Shown: in pieces, positions 37,957-49,696 of the stretch
Layout: every line of letters begins with the position of its first letter
Position numbering within the stretch: the stretch's first letter is position 1
Assembly: GCA_961205875.1 (NCBI GenBank)
Contig: OY540817.1
Location: forward strand, 19,875,001 to 19,939,000
Length of the DNA: 64,000 nucleotides
Reading direction: 5' to 3'
Origin: Sialis fuliginosa
Lineage: Eukaryota > Arthropoda > Insecta > Megaloptera > Sialidae
Translations under genes and position numbers: made by a program
Notes under the pieces: model-generated
Database searches by the model: none
The model's input: only the letters and a program-made list of their open reading frames with translations
What the model was told of the DNA's origin: nothing

Positions 37957-38810
37957 TTTTAATCAAAATTAAAAAAGGGCGAGTCCAGACTAACCGCTAC
38001 TTTTAATGGCTTTTTTGTTTTATTTATTTTTTGCGTAAAAAGTTCGCCTGAATGGTAAGAAACAATGAGAAAGAACACCTTTTCCATTATTACATATAAT
38101 TTTAAAAATCACAACTTCAAGCGAAGAATTAAAAATTATCTATAACAATAGGCATGATGCCTAATTTTTAAAAACTATTTTATGATGATCTTACGTGTCT
38201 CTTATTTCCAAAAAAATGCTTATTTCTGCAGGAAATAAAGATTTAATCACAAAAATTGACCCTTTTAAAACTAATTTTGAATTTGACGTCAAAACGCTCG
38301 CAGGTGTCATGGCGCATTTTTGACGTCACGTCTATGTAAACACTCCTTGTCAACTATAATAAATCCTTATTCCATCGCTAATGCATCTCGGTTTTATTTT
38401 TGGTAACACAAAACTGAGCAAATTGATAATTTAAAACCACAAAATAATTTATAAACAGTGCAGATATTAATGAAACAAAAATGACGTTTACGTAGCCGTG
38501 ACGTCATCCACTCTGACTGGTGTTTTATCAAACATGGCGGATTGCTGTATTTTGCGTTTTTATTTTAACAAAAATCATATTAATCTCGCTTTTAATATAA
38601 TAATAAATACATTTTTTAGAATCTTTTTAACCTATTTCATTATTTAAAATCATAATTTCAGTGATAACAATCATTAAAAATAGATAAACATACAATCTAG
38701 CTTCATTTTTATGTTTACATCTGCCTATATTAATAAGGTCACAGTATACAAAAAAACAAAACATAAATGGAAAAGAGTTTTTGCAGATTTACCTGACTTA
38801 ATAATTTAGC
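37957..38810. other. Upstream region of LRRC56 and 3' flank of the 38.8-kb ORF
   Basis: Non-coding. Contains several tgacgtca-like motifs: tttgacgtcaaaacg (~38282-38296), tttttgacgtcacg (~38318-38331) and cgtgacgtcatcc (~38496-38508). These are CRE-like palindromes that could be promoter elements. No ORF with recognisable content. Confidence 0.45.
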
Positions 38811-39164
38811 TTAAATAGCCTTCCGAAATTTGTAACGCCCGTTACAGGTACTCATGAGTATTCCTGTCTGTTTTTTCTTTTTAACCACGGCATTACTAAC
38901 AATAAAAACATGATCATTTACCAAAATCTGTTTCAATGTTTTTGGAACAGGCAAATCAATCGGGGAATACGTAAGCAGTCCCGAATTCGAAACAAAATCG
39001 AATTCATCATCATCTTCTATATCAGGTGACAAGTTCAGTGGTACACCACCGTCGGCATTTTGATGAGGAGGTGGTGAAAATGGTGGAGGAGTTCCCACTG
39101 GTTCCAGACTTAAAGAATGGTCGGAATCTGTTTCAAAAGGAATGTCCTTATTCAATGGTGCCAT
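38811..39164 (-). CDS. Hypothetical 117-residue acidic/Pro-rich protein
   Basis: Complete ORF from ATG to TAA with non-repetitive composition. Residues ~10-35 are Ser/Pro-rich (GTPPPFSPPP), ~48-58 acidic (DIEDDDEFDF), and ~70-117 basic and better folded-looking (PKTLKQILVNDHVFIVSN, then KKKKQ). I do not recognise a family. It may be a real single-exon gene or the coding exon of a longer spliced gene; no upstream exon could be joined. CRE-like motifs lie downstream of its stop rather than upstream. It is one of few long ORFs outside known genes without low-complexity bias, which is why it is kept. Confidence 0.45.
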   Translation of the reverse strand: MAPLNKDIPFETDSDHSLSLEPVGTPPPFSPPPHQNADGGVPLNLSPDIEDDDEFDFVSNSGLLTYSPIDLPVPKTLKQILVNDHVFIVSNAVVKKKKQTGILMSTCNGRYKFRKAI

Positions 39165-39429
39165 AATCTAAAAACAATGAGTGGCTGAAATAAATCCAGT
39201 AACTAATAGCATTATTACAGATTTCAGGCCATTTTATTGTAAACAAGACTTAAGTCACAAAAACCGAGATAAGACCTACCAAATTACTTCTAACTTACCT
39301 CAAAACCGAAAAATAGATCAGAGTGCAAGGGTACTTAATAAAAAATGAGTTATATTAAGTCACCAAAAAAGGACTCTATATACCACTCAATCTGCAATTA
39401 CTGAATCATAATCTATCGACACTTAACTC

Positions 39430-40384
39430 TAAAACAGCTTAACATGTTTACAATCGGCCAATGGGTGTCAAAATGGTAGACATTTAAACTAATTATAAGG
39501 GTAATATTAATTAATTAATATTAATATTATTACATTGTTTCAGATTTTACGATTCTTTATTTTATAACTTTTTTGTGTTATTGTTGTTATCATTTTGTAA
39601 TCATTAGTAAGTGTCCATCACTGGATACCCCTTACTGGTTTTACTTTATCCATTACTGGAGAAAAAACATACACAAAATAAAAAGCTAAAAACTAAAAAC
39701 TATATATTGCAGACATTGGTAATTAAATTGATTTAATAAAAAGATAATTATTTTATTAGTAACAATCAGGGGCGCCGACTCCATGGGGCTTAAGGGGCTC
39801 AATCCCCCCCAATATTACCGTCGGGGGGGCTGAGCCCCCCCAATAAATGATGAATATTTAAGTTTATACATTAAGATTTAATGGATTATTTTATAGGTTG
39901 CCAATATGTTAGTGAGTACCTATATTTTGTAAAATAATGTTGTCATTATGAAAAATTATTAGAATTATAGAGATTTTTGGAAAGTTCATCGTATAGGCAA
40001 GTGAAATATATAAAATATAAAAATTTATTTCGTACACAAATAAAGGCGCAATAAAACGTAATGAAGTTCATTTGCATAATTGTATATATATTAATAGTCG
40101 ATCATATAGTATACAAATTAATTAGGTCAGGTCTGTATTAAGGAAAAATTGTTAATGAAAAAAGCTTCTTACGTCAACTTTCTTGCGGGGGTGGGGGGAG
40201 GGGGGTACACGGTATTATTATTTTGTCTTATATAAGGGAAAAGGGAGCCCAAAAAAATTGAACCCCCCCAATATTTTTAACTAGTCGGCGCCCCTGGTAA
40301 CAATTACAAAAAAGAAACTCCAAAATCAACCCCAAAAAACTGTATATCTATCTTTTAAAAGGGCCAAGACTGGTGCCAGTACCT
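39430..40384 (+). repeat. Dispersed repeat family A, copy interrupted by a hAT MITE
   Basis: Shares atcggccaatgggtgtcaaa, aagtgtccatcactgg and the right end ctggtgccagtacct (followed by ta) with the other family A copies. It is split by the hAT element at 39767-40296. The left boundary is approximate. Confidence 0.6.
39767..40296. mobile_element. hAT-type MITE (CAGGGGCGCCGACT termini), perfect TSD, nested
   Basis: A 530-bp element with inverted ends caggggcgccgact and agtcggcgcccctg, flanked by identical gtaacaat at 39759-39766 and 40297-40304. It sits inside the family A repeat, at a position that is uninterrupted in the copies at 23.7 kb and 42.4 kb. Subterminal aatccccccc / gggggg stretches extend the inverted repeat. 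Non-coding. Confidence 0.88.
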
Positions 40385-40933
40385 TACGCAAAAGCAATCA
40401 AACATAGAACAGAGTACAATAATTATTATAAATTAAATAAATACTGACAGTTCGATAAATAAAAATGGTTTATACTTTACATACCTTTCATGCAATAAAT
40501 TTGTAATAAAACAGTAGAAATTGCATTACCAATATCAATTACATGTATATTAATTAATATTTCTATAATATTATACGAGTTTACACAATGAATGACAATC
40601 ACGGCTGAAATAATGACACGGATATTTAATAATACGTTACCATGCCAACCGGTAACAACGACGTGGAACGTGACGTCATAAATAAACAAATATTAAACGA
40701 TGATATTGATTCCCATATCTATATGCATAATAATTTACTGTTTTATTTTCTTCTAACCTTACACCTTATGTTACATATTATTTTATTTTTAACCAAAATG
40801 TGTCTGTAACACGAAGGTTTTAGTTATTATGATAGCTTTGCATTTACGTAATGCAGGTATTCCTCGACTTACGACCAAATTTATTTTCTTCAGAACTTCT
40901 TAAATTCCTCATTAACTTTATTGTACAATAAAT

Positions 40934-41945
40934 CAGTGGCGAGGCGTGAAATTTTTAAAAGGGAAGCATATTTTGTCAATCCCCCCCCCCTCCTATTAAC
41001 AAAAAAAAATAGTTATGAATCAGCTAAATGATTCTATATCTTATTTTCTTGTATTTTAGTCGATATTTCTATGACGAGTTGAAGAAATTTCACTAAAAAA
41101 TTTCGAATTTTTGATTTCGTTAAAAGTATGTTTATTGTATAGAAAATGATGTGAAAAGTTGAATGTTTCAAACCGCAGGTCTGTATCTCAAACCGTTCTC
41201 GAGATATAGCCTCTCAAAGTTTCAGATTTATCAAAATTTTGAAGAAAAATGGCCATAACTTTTGAACAGGTGGTCGGAATTGATTTTAGTTGACGGATTT
41301 GGAATCAGCATGTCAAAATCTATATAATGACATGTATAATACCTTAAAACTCGGAAAAAATTTTTTTGCGAAAAATCAAAAAAATTCAAAGGGGTATACC
41401 TTAAAAAAATGTCGATTTTGGACCAAAATTTTTTTGTCGGATTTAAAAGTATTATACATGTCATTATATAGATTTTGACACGCTGATTTCAAATCCGTCA
41501 ACTAAAATCAATTCCGACCACACGTTCAAAAGTTATGATCTTTTTTCTCCAAAAATTTGAAAAAACTGAAACTTTGAGAGGCTATATCTCAAGAACGGTT
41601 TGAGATACAGACCTGCGGTTTGAAACAAACAACTTTTCACGTCATTTTCTATACAATAAACATACTTTTAACGAAATCAAAAATTCGAAATTTTTTAGTG
41701 AAAATTTCTGCAGTCAACTTCAACTCGTCATACAAATATCGACTAAAATACAAGAAAATAAGACGTAGAGGTATTATAGTTTTATAATTGAACGTGTAAA
41801 TTAATATTAAATGTTATTTTTGACTTTTGGTTAAAATGTTTGGGTTGCGCATAAAGATGAATATTATAATAATATTTTTAAATTATTTAATAACTGAAAA
41901 CACAGATTTTTATTAATTTACCCATAAAGAAAGGGAAGCAGACTG
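40934..41945. mobile_element. Palindromic hAT-type element, copy 2 (opposite orientation)
   Basis: Ends cagtggcgaggcgtg and ggaagcagactg, the same element as 24368-25450 but reversed. The outer flanks caataaat and cgataaac are a poor 8-bp duplication (two mismatches). The ~360-bp arms (about 41030-41395 and 41400-41770) keep the inverted pairing (gacggatttggaatcagc with gctgatttcaaatccgtc). Confidence 0.8.
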
Positions 41946-42114
41946 CGATAAACCTCAAACACAAATCATAAAATAAATCAAATTCAACAATGGAATAAAA
42001 TAACAACAATCAACAATTATTTGTCAACAATAGAACTATTGAAATATTTTTAATTAAATGTACTGAATTAGAAATATGTGTTCATATTTGATTACATTTA
42101 ACTGTCGTAGAGCG

Positions 42115-42490
42115 TGATTTGATGACAATCGGCCAATAGGTGTCAAAATGGTGGACATTTAAACTAATTGTTAGTATAATTTATTTATTATTATAGCAAC
42201 TGCTTTACATTGTTTCAAATTTGACGATTCTTTCTTTTATATCTTTTGTGTCGTAGTACTTATCATTTTGTAATCATTAGCAAGTGTCCATCACTTGCTC
42301 TTTACTGGTTTTACTTTATCCAGTATTGGAGAAAAAAACACAAACAAAATAAAAGGCTATAATTTAAAAAACAAACTTGTTACTTGTTTTATTAGTAACA
42401 TGAGTTCATGAGAATTACAAAAAATATGCCCATTAATCAAAAAAACCGAAAACTTGCTCTTATAGCGGCGATAACTGGTGCCTTAACCTT
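42115..42490 (+). repeat. Dispersed repeat family A, copy upstream of IR76b-1
   Basis: Contains atcggccaataggtgtcaaa, gcaagtgtccatcact, aacatgagttcatgagaatt and cttatagcggcgataactgg, colinear with 23545-23800. The ORF starting at 42408 is within and after this repeat. Confidence 0.65.
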
Positions 42491-43010
42491 ATCTTTTATT
42501 AGTTTGTCAAAAATGTGTTTTAATAAATTAAGAATCACGTACACTGTCAGGATTACGTATAAGAAAGTCCCATGGCAAATATTTTACTATATTAATAATA
42601 ATAATAATAATAAAATATTATTTATATCTAGCCCAGGTCAGCTATTTAATAAAATGAACTTGACATAGATAAAACGTGATTTATTATTGATAAGAATTAA
42701 TTTGGGGTGGCATGTTTAGGGTATTTTGACGCACAAATATGATACATGTACAGCAATTATTTAAAAATAAATGAACATGTCACTCTAAATATGCATAAAT
42801 GGTTGAAATTCAATAATTCATTTACTTTATGTGAATAATAGATAGAGTAATGTATTGATATAGTTAAATAATAATAGTTATGAATATAATATTTACAAAT
42901 TCATGATAAATTGATAATTGATTTTATTGGTAAAGAGAATTAATAAAAATATGAATACTTAATTGACTTAAAGAAAATATGATCACAATGAAAATATTAA
43001 CTATCTAATT

Positions 43011-46000
43011 ATGGCCAATTTAAATAATTATTTAAATTTTAATAATAAATCAATAACAAAAGAAGAACAAAATTGTAAGTAGTTATTAATATATTAGTTT
43101 TTTCTAGGCCTAAATTTAGGTACTATTTTCTTTTAAAGTTATCGCCCAAAGTACGAAGTGTTATATATCATTTTAAAGATTTTTTTACTAACTTCCTTTA
43201 TTTCTTTGAACATTTTTCATAAAATTTAATTTTCACCTATTTTAAGGTGATTAAAAAAAGATGTCGAAAAATTTTATTTTTATGAGTTCAAACTCGACCT
43301 CAGTGCAATTAAATAATTGTGTTTTCAGATACCATATATGGTTACTTAAATAATTCGGATTTCAAAGAAAATATTAAAAACATAACATTACGTATTGCAA
43401 CGTTACAGGTAAATTAAAATTTTAAATATGGCAGATTTCGAATTAATTTTCATAATGAATTAATCTTCCAAAACAGAACTATCCATTGAGTTATGCTATA
43501 AAAACAAAAGATGACACATGGGAAGGTAAAGGGGTAGCGTTTGAACTATTAAAGATTTTACAAGAGATGTTTAAGTTTAACTTCACTGTTGTTGTTCCGG
43601 AAGATGTGAATAGTTTGGGGGTACCTGATTCAGGAATATATGGACTTTTTCAAAGAGAAGTAAGTTTAGAATAGAATGTAGATATCTAGGAATATCTCAT
43701 TATTTTACATTTGCTTTGTATTTGAAAAAATATTCTTGTTGGCTTCTTTTATTCGACCAATATTTTAAAATAAATATATAACTCTTCATATAATAACATT
43801 CCATATTTTCAACCAAATAAAAGCAATTATAATTTTACTGCAAGTACAATACACAGTTGACTCTCGATAATTTAAAACTCAAGGGGCCAGAGAAAAAGTT
43901 CAATTTACCGAAAATTCAAAATAATAAGAGTTCAAATATTCGGATCAGGCAGAGTGTTGACGAAAGAACCCCATCCCGGTAATGGACGAAGCGATGTTCA
44001 TTCGAAAGCATTTATTACGGACAAAATCTCGCATTATGAACGCTTGAGCAAAACTTTTCCCAACCATCCGCAAGAGCAGAATTCTTACAGTGACTCAAAA
44101 TCACAAGTGTCAGTGATTACGTGTATGACAAAGGCTCTTCGAAAATAAGTATGGATATAGAATCAGCAGCGATAAAAGGATTCTTTGAATTTCAAGTAAC
44201 TGGTAAGAATTTGAAGATTCCAATTATTAGAACAAAAGTTCAGCATCAAACTCACTCAGTTGATAAGCAACATATCTGACGTACTTGATGGGCATGGAAT
44301 AGTATGCAGCGTGCCAGATTCGATTAACAATTTTAGATCGTATTCTAGGAAATATGTAGAGAAATTAAGAAGAAATTAAGAGTTCAAATAACCAAGAGCA
44401 AGTTACGAAAAAATTCAAATAAACAAGAGTTTGACTGAAAGTACGTACATATGTACAACGTGGTCTTTATTTAAAAAGTAATACATATAATATGTTCAGT
44501 TCGTACATACACTTATGAAAAATAAGTTTGAAAGAAGACTAAAAAATCAATTATGTACATAACAATGTACGTAAACAAAAGACAAGTATGTGCATGATCA
44601 TACATAATTAAACGAATTACAGAAGTGATTCAAACAAGCGCGAATCCAGAGGGGGTCATGGGGGACATGCCCCCCCCCCCCAAATCTCAAAAAATTAAAT
44701 AAATAAACACTTATTAAACACTAAAATAACTTTTTTGTCACAGAGTCACAGAGCATGACCCCCCCAAATTGTAAACTTAAATTCAACAGACTTCAAATTA
44801 TAGAGAGTTGGAGAGCACTGACTTTAAATTTAAAGTCAGTGCCGTTACTTCAAATTACCGAAGGGACGATGATACTCGTACATGGATTTTTTTTCAATTT
44901 ATCGAGTGTTTTTCAAGAGGCCGAAAAAAACTTCATATTATTGAGAGATTCAAATTATCGAGAGTCGACTGTATGAGTCTTTTTAAGTTTTGGAACCAAT
45001 CCATTATTTTTCCATATTATAACCTAACCTTGTGAAATAGGATTAGATGAAATTCAATTTAGGGGAATAGTAAATAATAAAATGAAAAATGTATTTCGAT
45101 ATTCTCTCCACATGTTTTAAGATTGTAAAAATTTATTCAGGAAGTAGATCTAGCAGCTGCCTTCTTGCCGAAATTACTCTACAGACAGTCCATCCTGCGA
45201 TATTCAACTGATTTAGACACAGGATACTGGATGATTCTCTTCAAACGTCCTGTACAGTCCATATTAACAAGTGGCCTCCTGCAACCATTTGAACTGCCCG
45301 TCTGGTTACTGATACTACTAACACTTGTAGTCTTTGGGCCTGTTATGTACCTCATAATCAAACAAAGAAAGCGCATCATACCTGAAGCGACAAACAATCA
45401 TAGTTATCCACTGTCTTCTTGCTACTGGCATTTATATGGAGGGCTGCTGAGGCAAAGCTCAGTTCTTGAACCAATATCAGGTATCGTAATTAAGAATGTA
45501 TAGGAAAATTACATTAGTATAAACCTATTTGTGCACGTCTACCGTAGTGATAGGATAGAAAAGAAATTAATGCCACATAATGTTGATGTGAACTTATTTC
45601 AACAAAATCTTCGTGTTGAAAAGAGGGTGGTATCTTTGTTTATAATTGTATATATGGTAAAACTTCTGTTGAGTTCTGTCCGGATGGGTAGATACAATAG
45701 CCCAAGATAGTCGTTTATTGTTGATGTGAAACAAAAATTATTAGATTTAGATAAACAAGGTGAAAGGTTCCTATCACAGAAAAAATTATTTGTAATTTTG
45801 TTTGATAAACATATTGTTTTACATTTCCAAATTTGGTGACCTCATATATAATTGCACAGTTTACTGATCTAACGTTCAGATTAGCCTATGAAATTGTGCA
45901 GACATATGCAATATGAAACAAAAAACATCACTGTTATAAAAAAAAAACATTTGGCAACCAAAACAAAGAAAAACATTGTCATATCTAATTTTTGTTTAAT

Positions 46001-48656
46001 ATAACTATAACTTGGACATTAAATTAATTCGTGTTAATGCCTATGAAACTGTGCAGACATGCAATATGAAGCAAAATGCATCACTGTTAAAGGGGTTGTC
46101 TAGTGTCCTGATCTAGTCAACGTGATAACAATTAAAGACATTTTTTTGTTCTAAGAAATCGGAATGTCGAAATTGTGCCACAATGTCGACTGTGTCAAAA
46201 AAAAACAATTGTTTCGACGTAATTTTTTTTAAGTCTAAGAGTGTGCTAATAAAATCCGGAAAACCGTTCCTCAATATCATGTGTAGTTTTTTCATAAATA
46301 GCCTCAAAATTTTGGCGTGAAGGTAGACGACCCCCTTAATTCGAGGTTTTGAGCATTCTTGTTGATAAAAATAAATTAAGAAAACTGAAATTGCACAATA
46401 ATTAACACAAATGTTACTATTTTAGATCCCTCTCGGCTAATATTTGCAACATGGTGGATCTTCATTACTATCATAACAGCCATGTACACAGCAAACTTGA
46501 TCGCATTTCTCAAAAGTACAAGTTACGTTCTGCCAATTAACAGTCCAATAGATATTGTCGACAAGAAATACCACTGGGTGACGCAGAAAGGTAATCTCGT
46601 AGAGGAGATGGTCACGAATAAGAGATACGGTGAATTGAATTACTTGAATGCTGATTACGGCTTGTTCACTAATGAGGGAAATGAAACAATTTTGAAACAT
46701 TGGGTGCTTGAAGAAAATTATTTGTACATCAAAGATCAACCAGGTATAGAATTATTTAAGGATAATAATTTATTCTTAATATATATATCTGTCCGTTAGT
46801 GCACTTATAACTCGAGAACCATAAACTAATCGTGTTTGTACTTAATTAATTCAACTAATTTTACAAAACACCTAAACAATAATTCCGCGTAGTCCACGCT
46901 AGCGAAGCCACCGGCACAGCTAGTATATGTATATTTAAAGAAAATTAAAAACTGTCTTTTCTACTGTAATATAATTTATAATTATGTGAAATTTCACTGG
47001 AAGTTAATTTATAAACAAAAAGCACCAGCAAAATTAAAACAAAATTTAAATTCGGTTAACTAACCGAAAATATATTGACAAACATATAATATGAAATCAA
47101 ATAATTTCAACCAGATCAAATAAAAAAGTCAATTGTACAATAATGTAACTTAACTTTTTTAGGGATGAACCACGTGCTACTAGAAAGTTACAAGCAAAGA
47201 GCAGAAGAAGGTATAGATGAGAAAAACAGATGCCAATTTGCTTTGATTCCATGGCCATTACTGAGGATGCCTAGAGCGTTCGCATATTCTAATAATTTTA
47301 CGTGGAAATATGAGTTTGACACAATGTATGTAAATTTGGATCAACAATATTTAATTGTTTCAATAATTATTATATGGCTGTCAATACGTTAGATGCGTCA
47401 TATTAATACGTATAACGTATTTTCTCAATTTGCAACAATAAAATTTTAAACATAAAACGGTTGCAATAATTAAAATTAATTCGAATATTTTTATATTTGA
47501 TTATTGGCAACATTTTCCGTATAGATCAGTTAAATATTTAATTGTTAAATAATATTTAACAATGTTGATAGAATAGAATAGATTTAAATCAAAAAATAAT
47601 TTGTGTACACATATGCAAAATGAATTAAATAAAGCATTATATTTCTCTATTCATTGATAGCTCTGGAACGTTTTTCATAAATAGTGTTATTTTTAACGGT
47701 CATGTAATTTGAACTTGGTCCTCTATATTTTTTTTAATCTACATATATAAATGATCTGCACAATAACAGACATCATTCTAACACCTTTCTATATGTAGAT
47801 TATATCACAATTTTATTTAAAAAAAAAAAAGAATTGAATGATACTGATTGTATTTTGCAAAAATAATGTGTTTTTTTTTTAAATGGCTAAATGCAAATAA
47901 AATATTGAAATTCAAGAAGAAAATAATAACTATGGTGATTGCAATGTTATGTATTCTGAGGAAACTTGATCCATCAATGGTATTTCTGGATGTTATAATT
48001 GATATTAAAAAAAAATCAAAATAAATGTATGTAGTATCCATGAAAGCAATTTTTATTCAGGTGTATTTCCTTTAAAACTTTTTCTGATGTTTTCTCTATA
48101 TTAATACACAAATTTGTGTTAATTTATTACGATTTACGAATGTAGTAAGAGAACGCTAGTTAATTTTTTTTTACATTTGCAATCGATGTATTTATTTTTT
48201 AGGTTAAGAAGAATGGTAGAATCGGGAATAGTGGAACACTTAATAAAAGAAAACCTTCCAAAAGCTCCTATATGTCCTCTTGACTTAAATACGGATGAAA
48301 ACCTAACAAATTGGGATCTACTGACTACATACCTGACTCTCATAGCTGGAATTGTCATCTCGGTGTTAACACTGTTAATCGAATTACTCTTTCGACGGTC
48401 GAAGTATTTAATATGGTTCCACCGGCCAAAAGATGAAGAAAATCAAGAAGACAAAAATTTTGAAAAAGATATTTCATCTTTACCGCCGCCTCCTTCTTAT
48501 AATTCGTTGTTTCGGAAACCTTTAACAGGAAGTAATATGTGGAAGAAAATAACTTTTAATGGAAGAGAATATTGGGAAAGAAAATCTAAAAGTGGATTGA
48601 ATTTGTTGCCGATAAGAGCGCCATCTGCCCTGTTGTTTCAATATACGATAAAATGA
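43011..48656 (+). CDS. Ionotropic receptor IR76b-type, divergent tandem copy 1
   Basis: Seven exons: 43011-43074, 43329-43408, 43477-43659, 45141-45480, 46426-46743, 47163-47325, 48203-48656, all in phase, 533 residues. Family layout: S1 ligand-binding half (LRIATLQNYPLSYA ... FKFNFTVVVPED), then VDLAAAFLP, M1 (LPVWLLILLTLVVFGPVMYL), pore region, M3 (FATWWIFITIITAMYTANLIAF), S2, M4 (~440-465) and a cytoplasmic tail with PPPPSYNSLF. IR76b is a co-receptor that forms cation channels with tuning IRs in olfactory and gustatory dendrites. The exon structure equals the downstream copy, with one extra intron (46744-47162). The M3 motif is changed: TANLIAFLK where the other copy has TANLTAFLT. No signal peptide is seen; the first Met is a best guess and a 5' exon may be missing. 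No stops or frameshifts. Intron 3 holds a pogo-like element. Confidence 0.82.
43852..44971. mobile_element. pogo/Tigger-like element in IR76b-1 intron 3
   Basis: Ends cacagttgactctcgataat and attatcgagagtcgactg, flanked by TA on both sides; this terminus is characteristic of pogo/Tigger elements of the Tc1/mariner superfamily. The interior is decayed: an internal TIR-like sequence (aacaagagtttgactgaa, ~44425-44443) and a GC-run insertion (~44644-44760, with cccccccccc) show rearrangement. A 64-residue ORF at 43954-44148 may be transposase residue but I cannot assign it. Confidence 0.65.
45885..46092 (+). repeat. Diverged direct repeat in IR76b-1 intron 4
   Basis: gcctatgaaattgtgcagac (45894-) and gcctatgaaactgtgcagac (46039-), each followed by catgcaatatgaa-like text and catcactgtta. 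Period ~146 bases. Class unknown. Confidence 0.5.
46840..46924 (+). repeat. Possible Helitron-like 3' end in IR76b-1 intron 5
   Basis: ccgcgtagtccacgctagcgaagccaccggcacagctagta-type ending, familiar from insect repeats that end in CTAG before T. The hairpin is weak and no 5' TC end was found, so the assignment is tentative. Confidence 0.3.
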
Positions 48657-49696
48657 TTTGTATTATTTACTTATATTATTTACAATATAATATAAATTAT
48701 ATATTTTCGGACTATGTACAATTTCTTTAAAATAAAAAAATAATTAATATAAAACGTAATAGAAGAAAAATATATTTAATACTTTTACGAAAATATTGAT
48801 TTTAAAATATGGAATGCATTACGGAATATTCATATTATCAAACGATAAAAGGAAAAATAGAAAAAACAGAAGTGATAAAATATATTGAAAAAAAAAGTAT
48901 TTCGAAACTGCAAATATTCAACTTGGCCCACCTAGTATTACCTCAATTCTGGTATTATAAATGTTATTTATAATAAATTTGAATATACTTATACTTTTTC
49001 TTTGACCGAACTAAATTTCCAATATTATTTTATTTGAGAATGTCTGATATATATTAATTAATTAATTAAAAATAATTGTGCTACTTTCGTAATTATGTAC
49101 CATCTAATTAAGAAAAACAAAGTACCATTGAATTAAACATACATATCTATCAAAATAAAAATCAAGATGATGGTGACAGATTATTATATGCAGTGAAATT
49201 GGATAAATAAATACACAGGTCATTTCAAAAACTTTTTAAACAAACACGCACGAACGTATTGGTCAGGATCACAGTCGCCTAACGTAATTTTTCTGTATCA
49301 AAAATATGGCAACGAATCAACTTGTATATACCAGTACATTTTGAAAACACGGTGTCAGCGAGAGTTAATTAAGTTACAAATATTTTTTTATTCTTGACAT
49401 TAGACAACAAAAGAAATAGAGCGAAATCTATTAAAATTAAAAAATATTAAGTATAATATACAATAGCTAATCTCAAATCAAAAAAATAGATATAAATAAT
49501 GATTTTCGCATCATTTTTAATGTACTTATTATTTTAATACTAAAATTACACCGAAGTTTCACATCAGACAACCACTGCAAATATTTAATTATTCATTATA
49601 TTCACTTGTTTGAAGAATACACAACCAGAAGAACTGACATGCGCTTCAGGGATGGTTCATAATTATGAGTATAACATTGATAAAGAATGAATAATC
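48657..49696. other. Intergenic spacer between the two IR76b copies
   Basis: About 1 kb, AT-rich, no ORF of interest and no clear repeat. It should hold the 3' UTR of copy 1 and the promoter of copy 2. The tandem copies are in the same orientation. Confidence 0.5.

Larger units (their letters stand above)
39165..43010. other. 3.8-kb repeat-filled interval upstream of IR76b-1
   Basis: No supported gene. Holds two copies of dispersed repeat family A, an hAT MITE nested in one of them, and the second palindromic hAT element. The ORF at 42408-42668 lies in repeat sequence. No upstream signal-peptide exon for the receptor gene was identified. Confidence 0.55.

Noticed and set aside
37733..37972. 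Plus-strand Arg/Ser-rich ORF
   Set aside because: Antisense shadow of GC-rich LRRC56 exon 1.
41231..41478. Paired ORFs on opposite strands
   Set aside because: They arise from the arms of the palindromic hAT element, which reads similarly on both strands.
42408..42668. 86-residue ORF with a hydrophobic stretch, considered as a signal-peptide exon for IR76b-1
   Set aside because: It begins inside dispersed repeat family A, shared with non-receptor loci, and no in-phase donor joins it to the exon at 43011.
45179..45397. Minus-strand ORF within the IR76b-1 S1/M1 exon
   Set aside because: Antisense shadow of a real coding exon.
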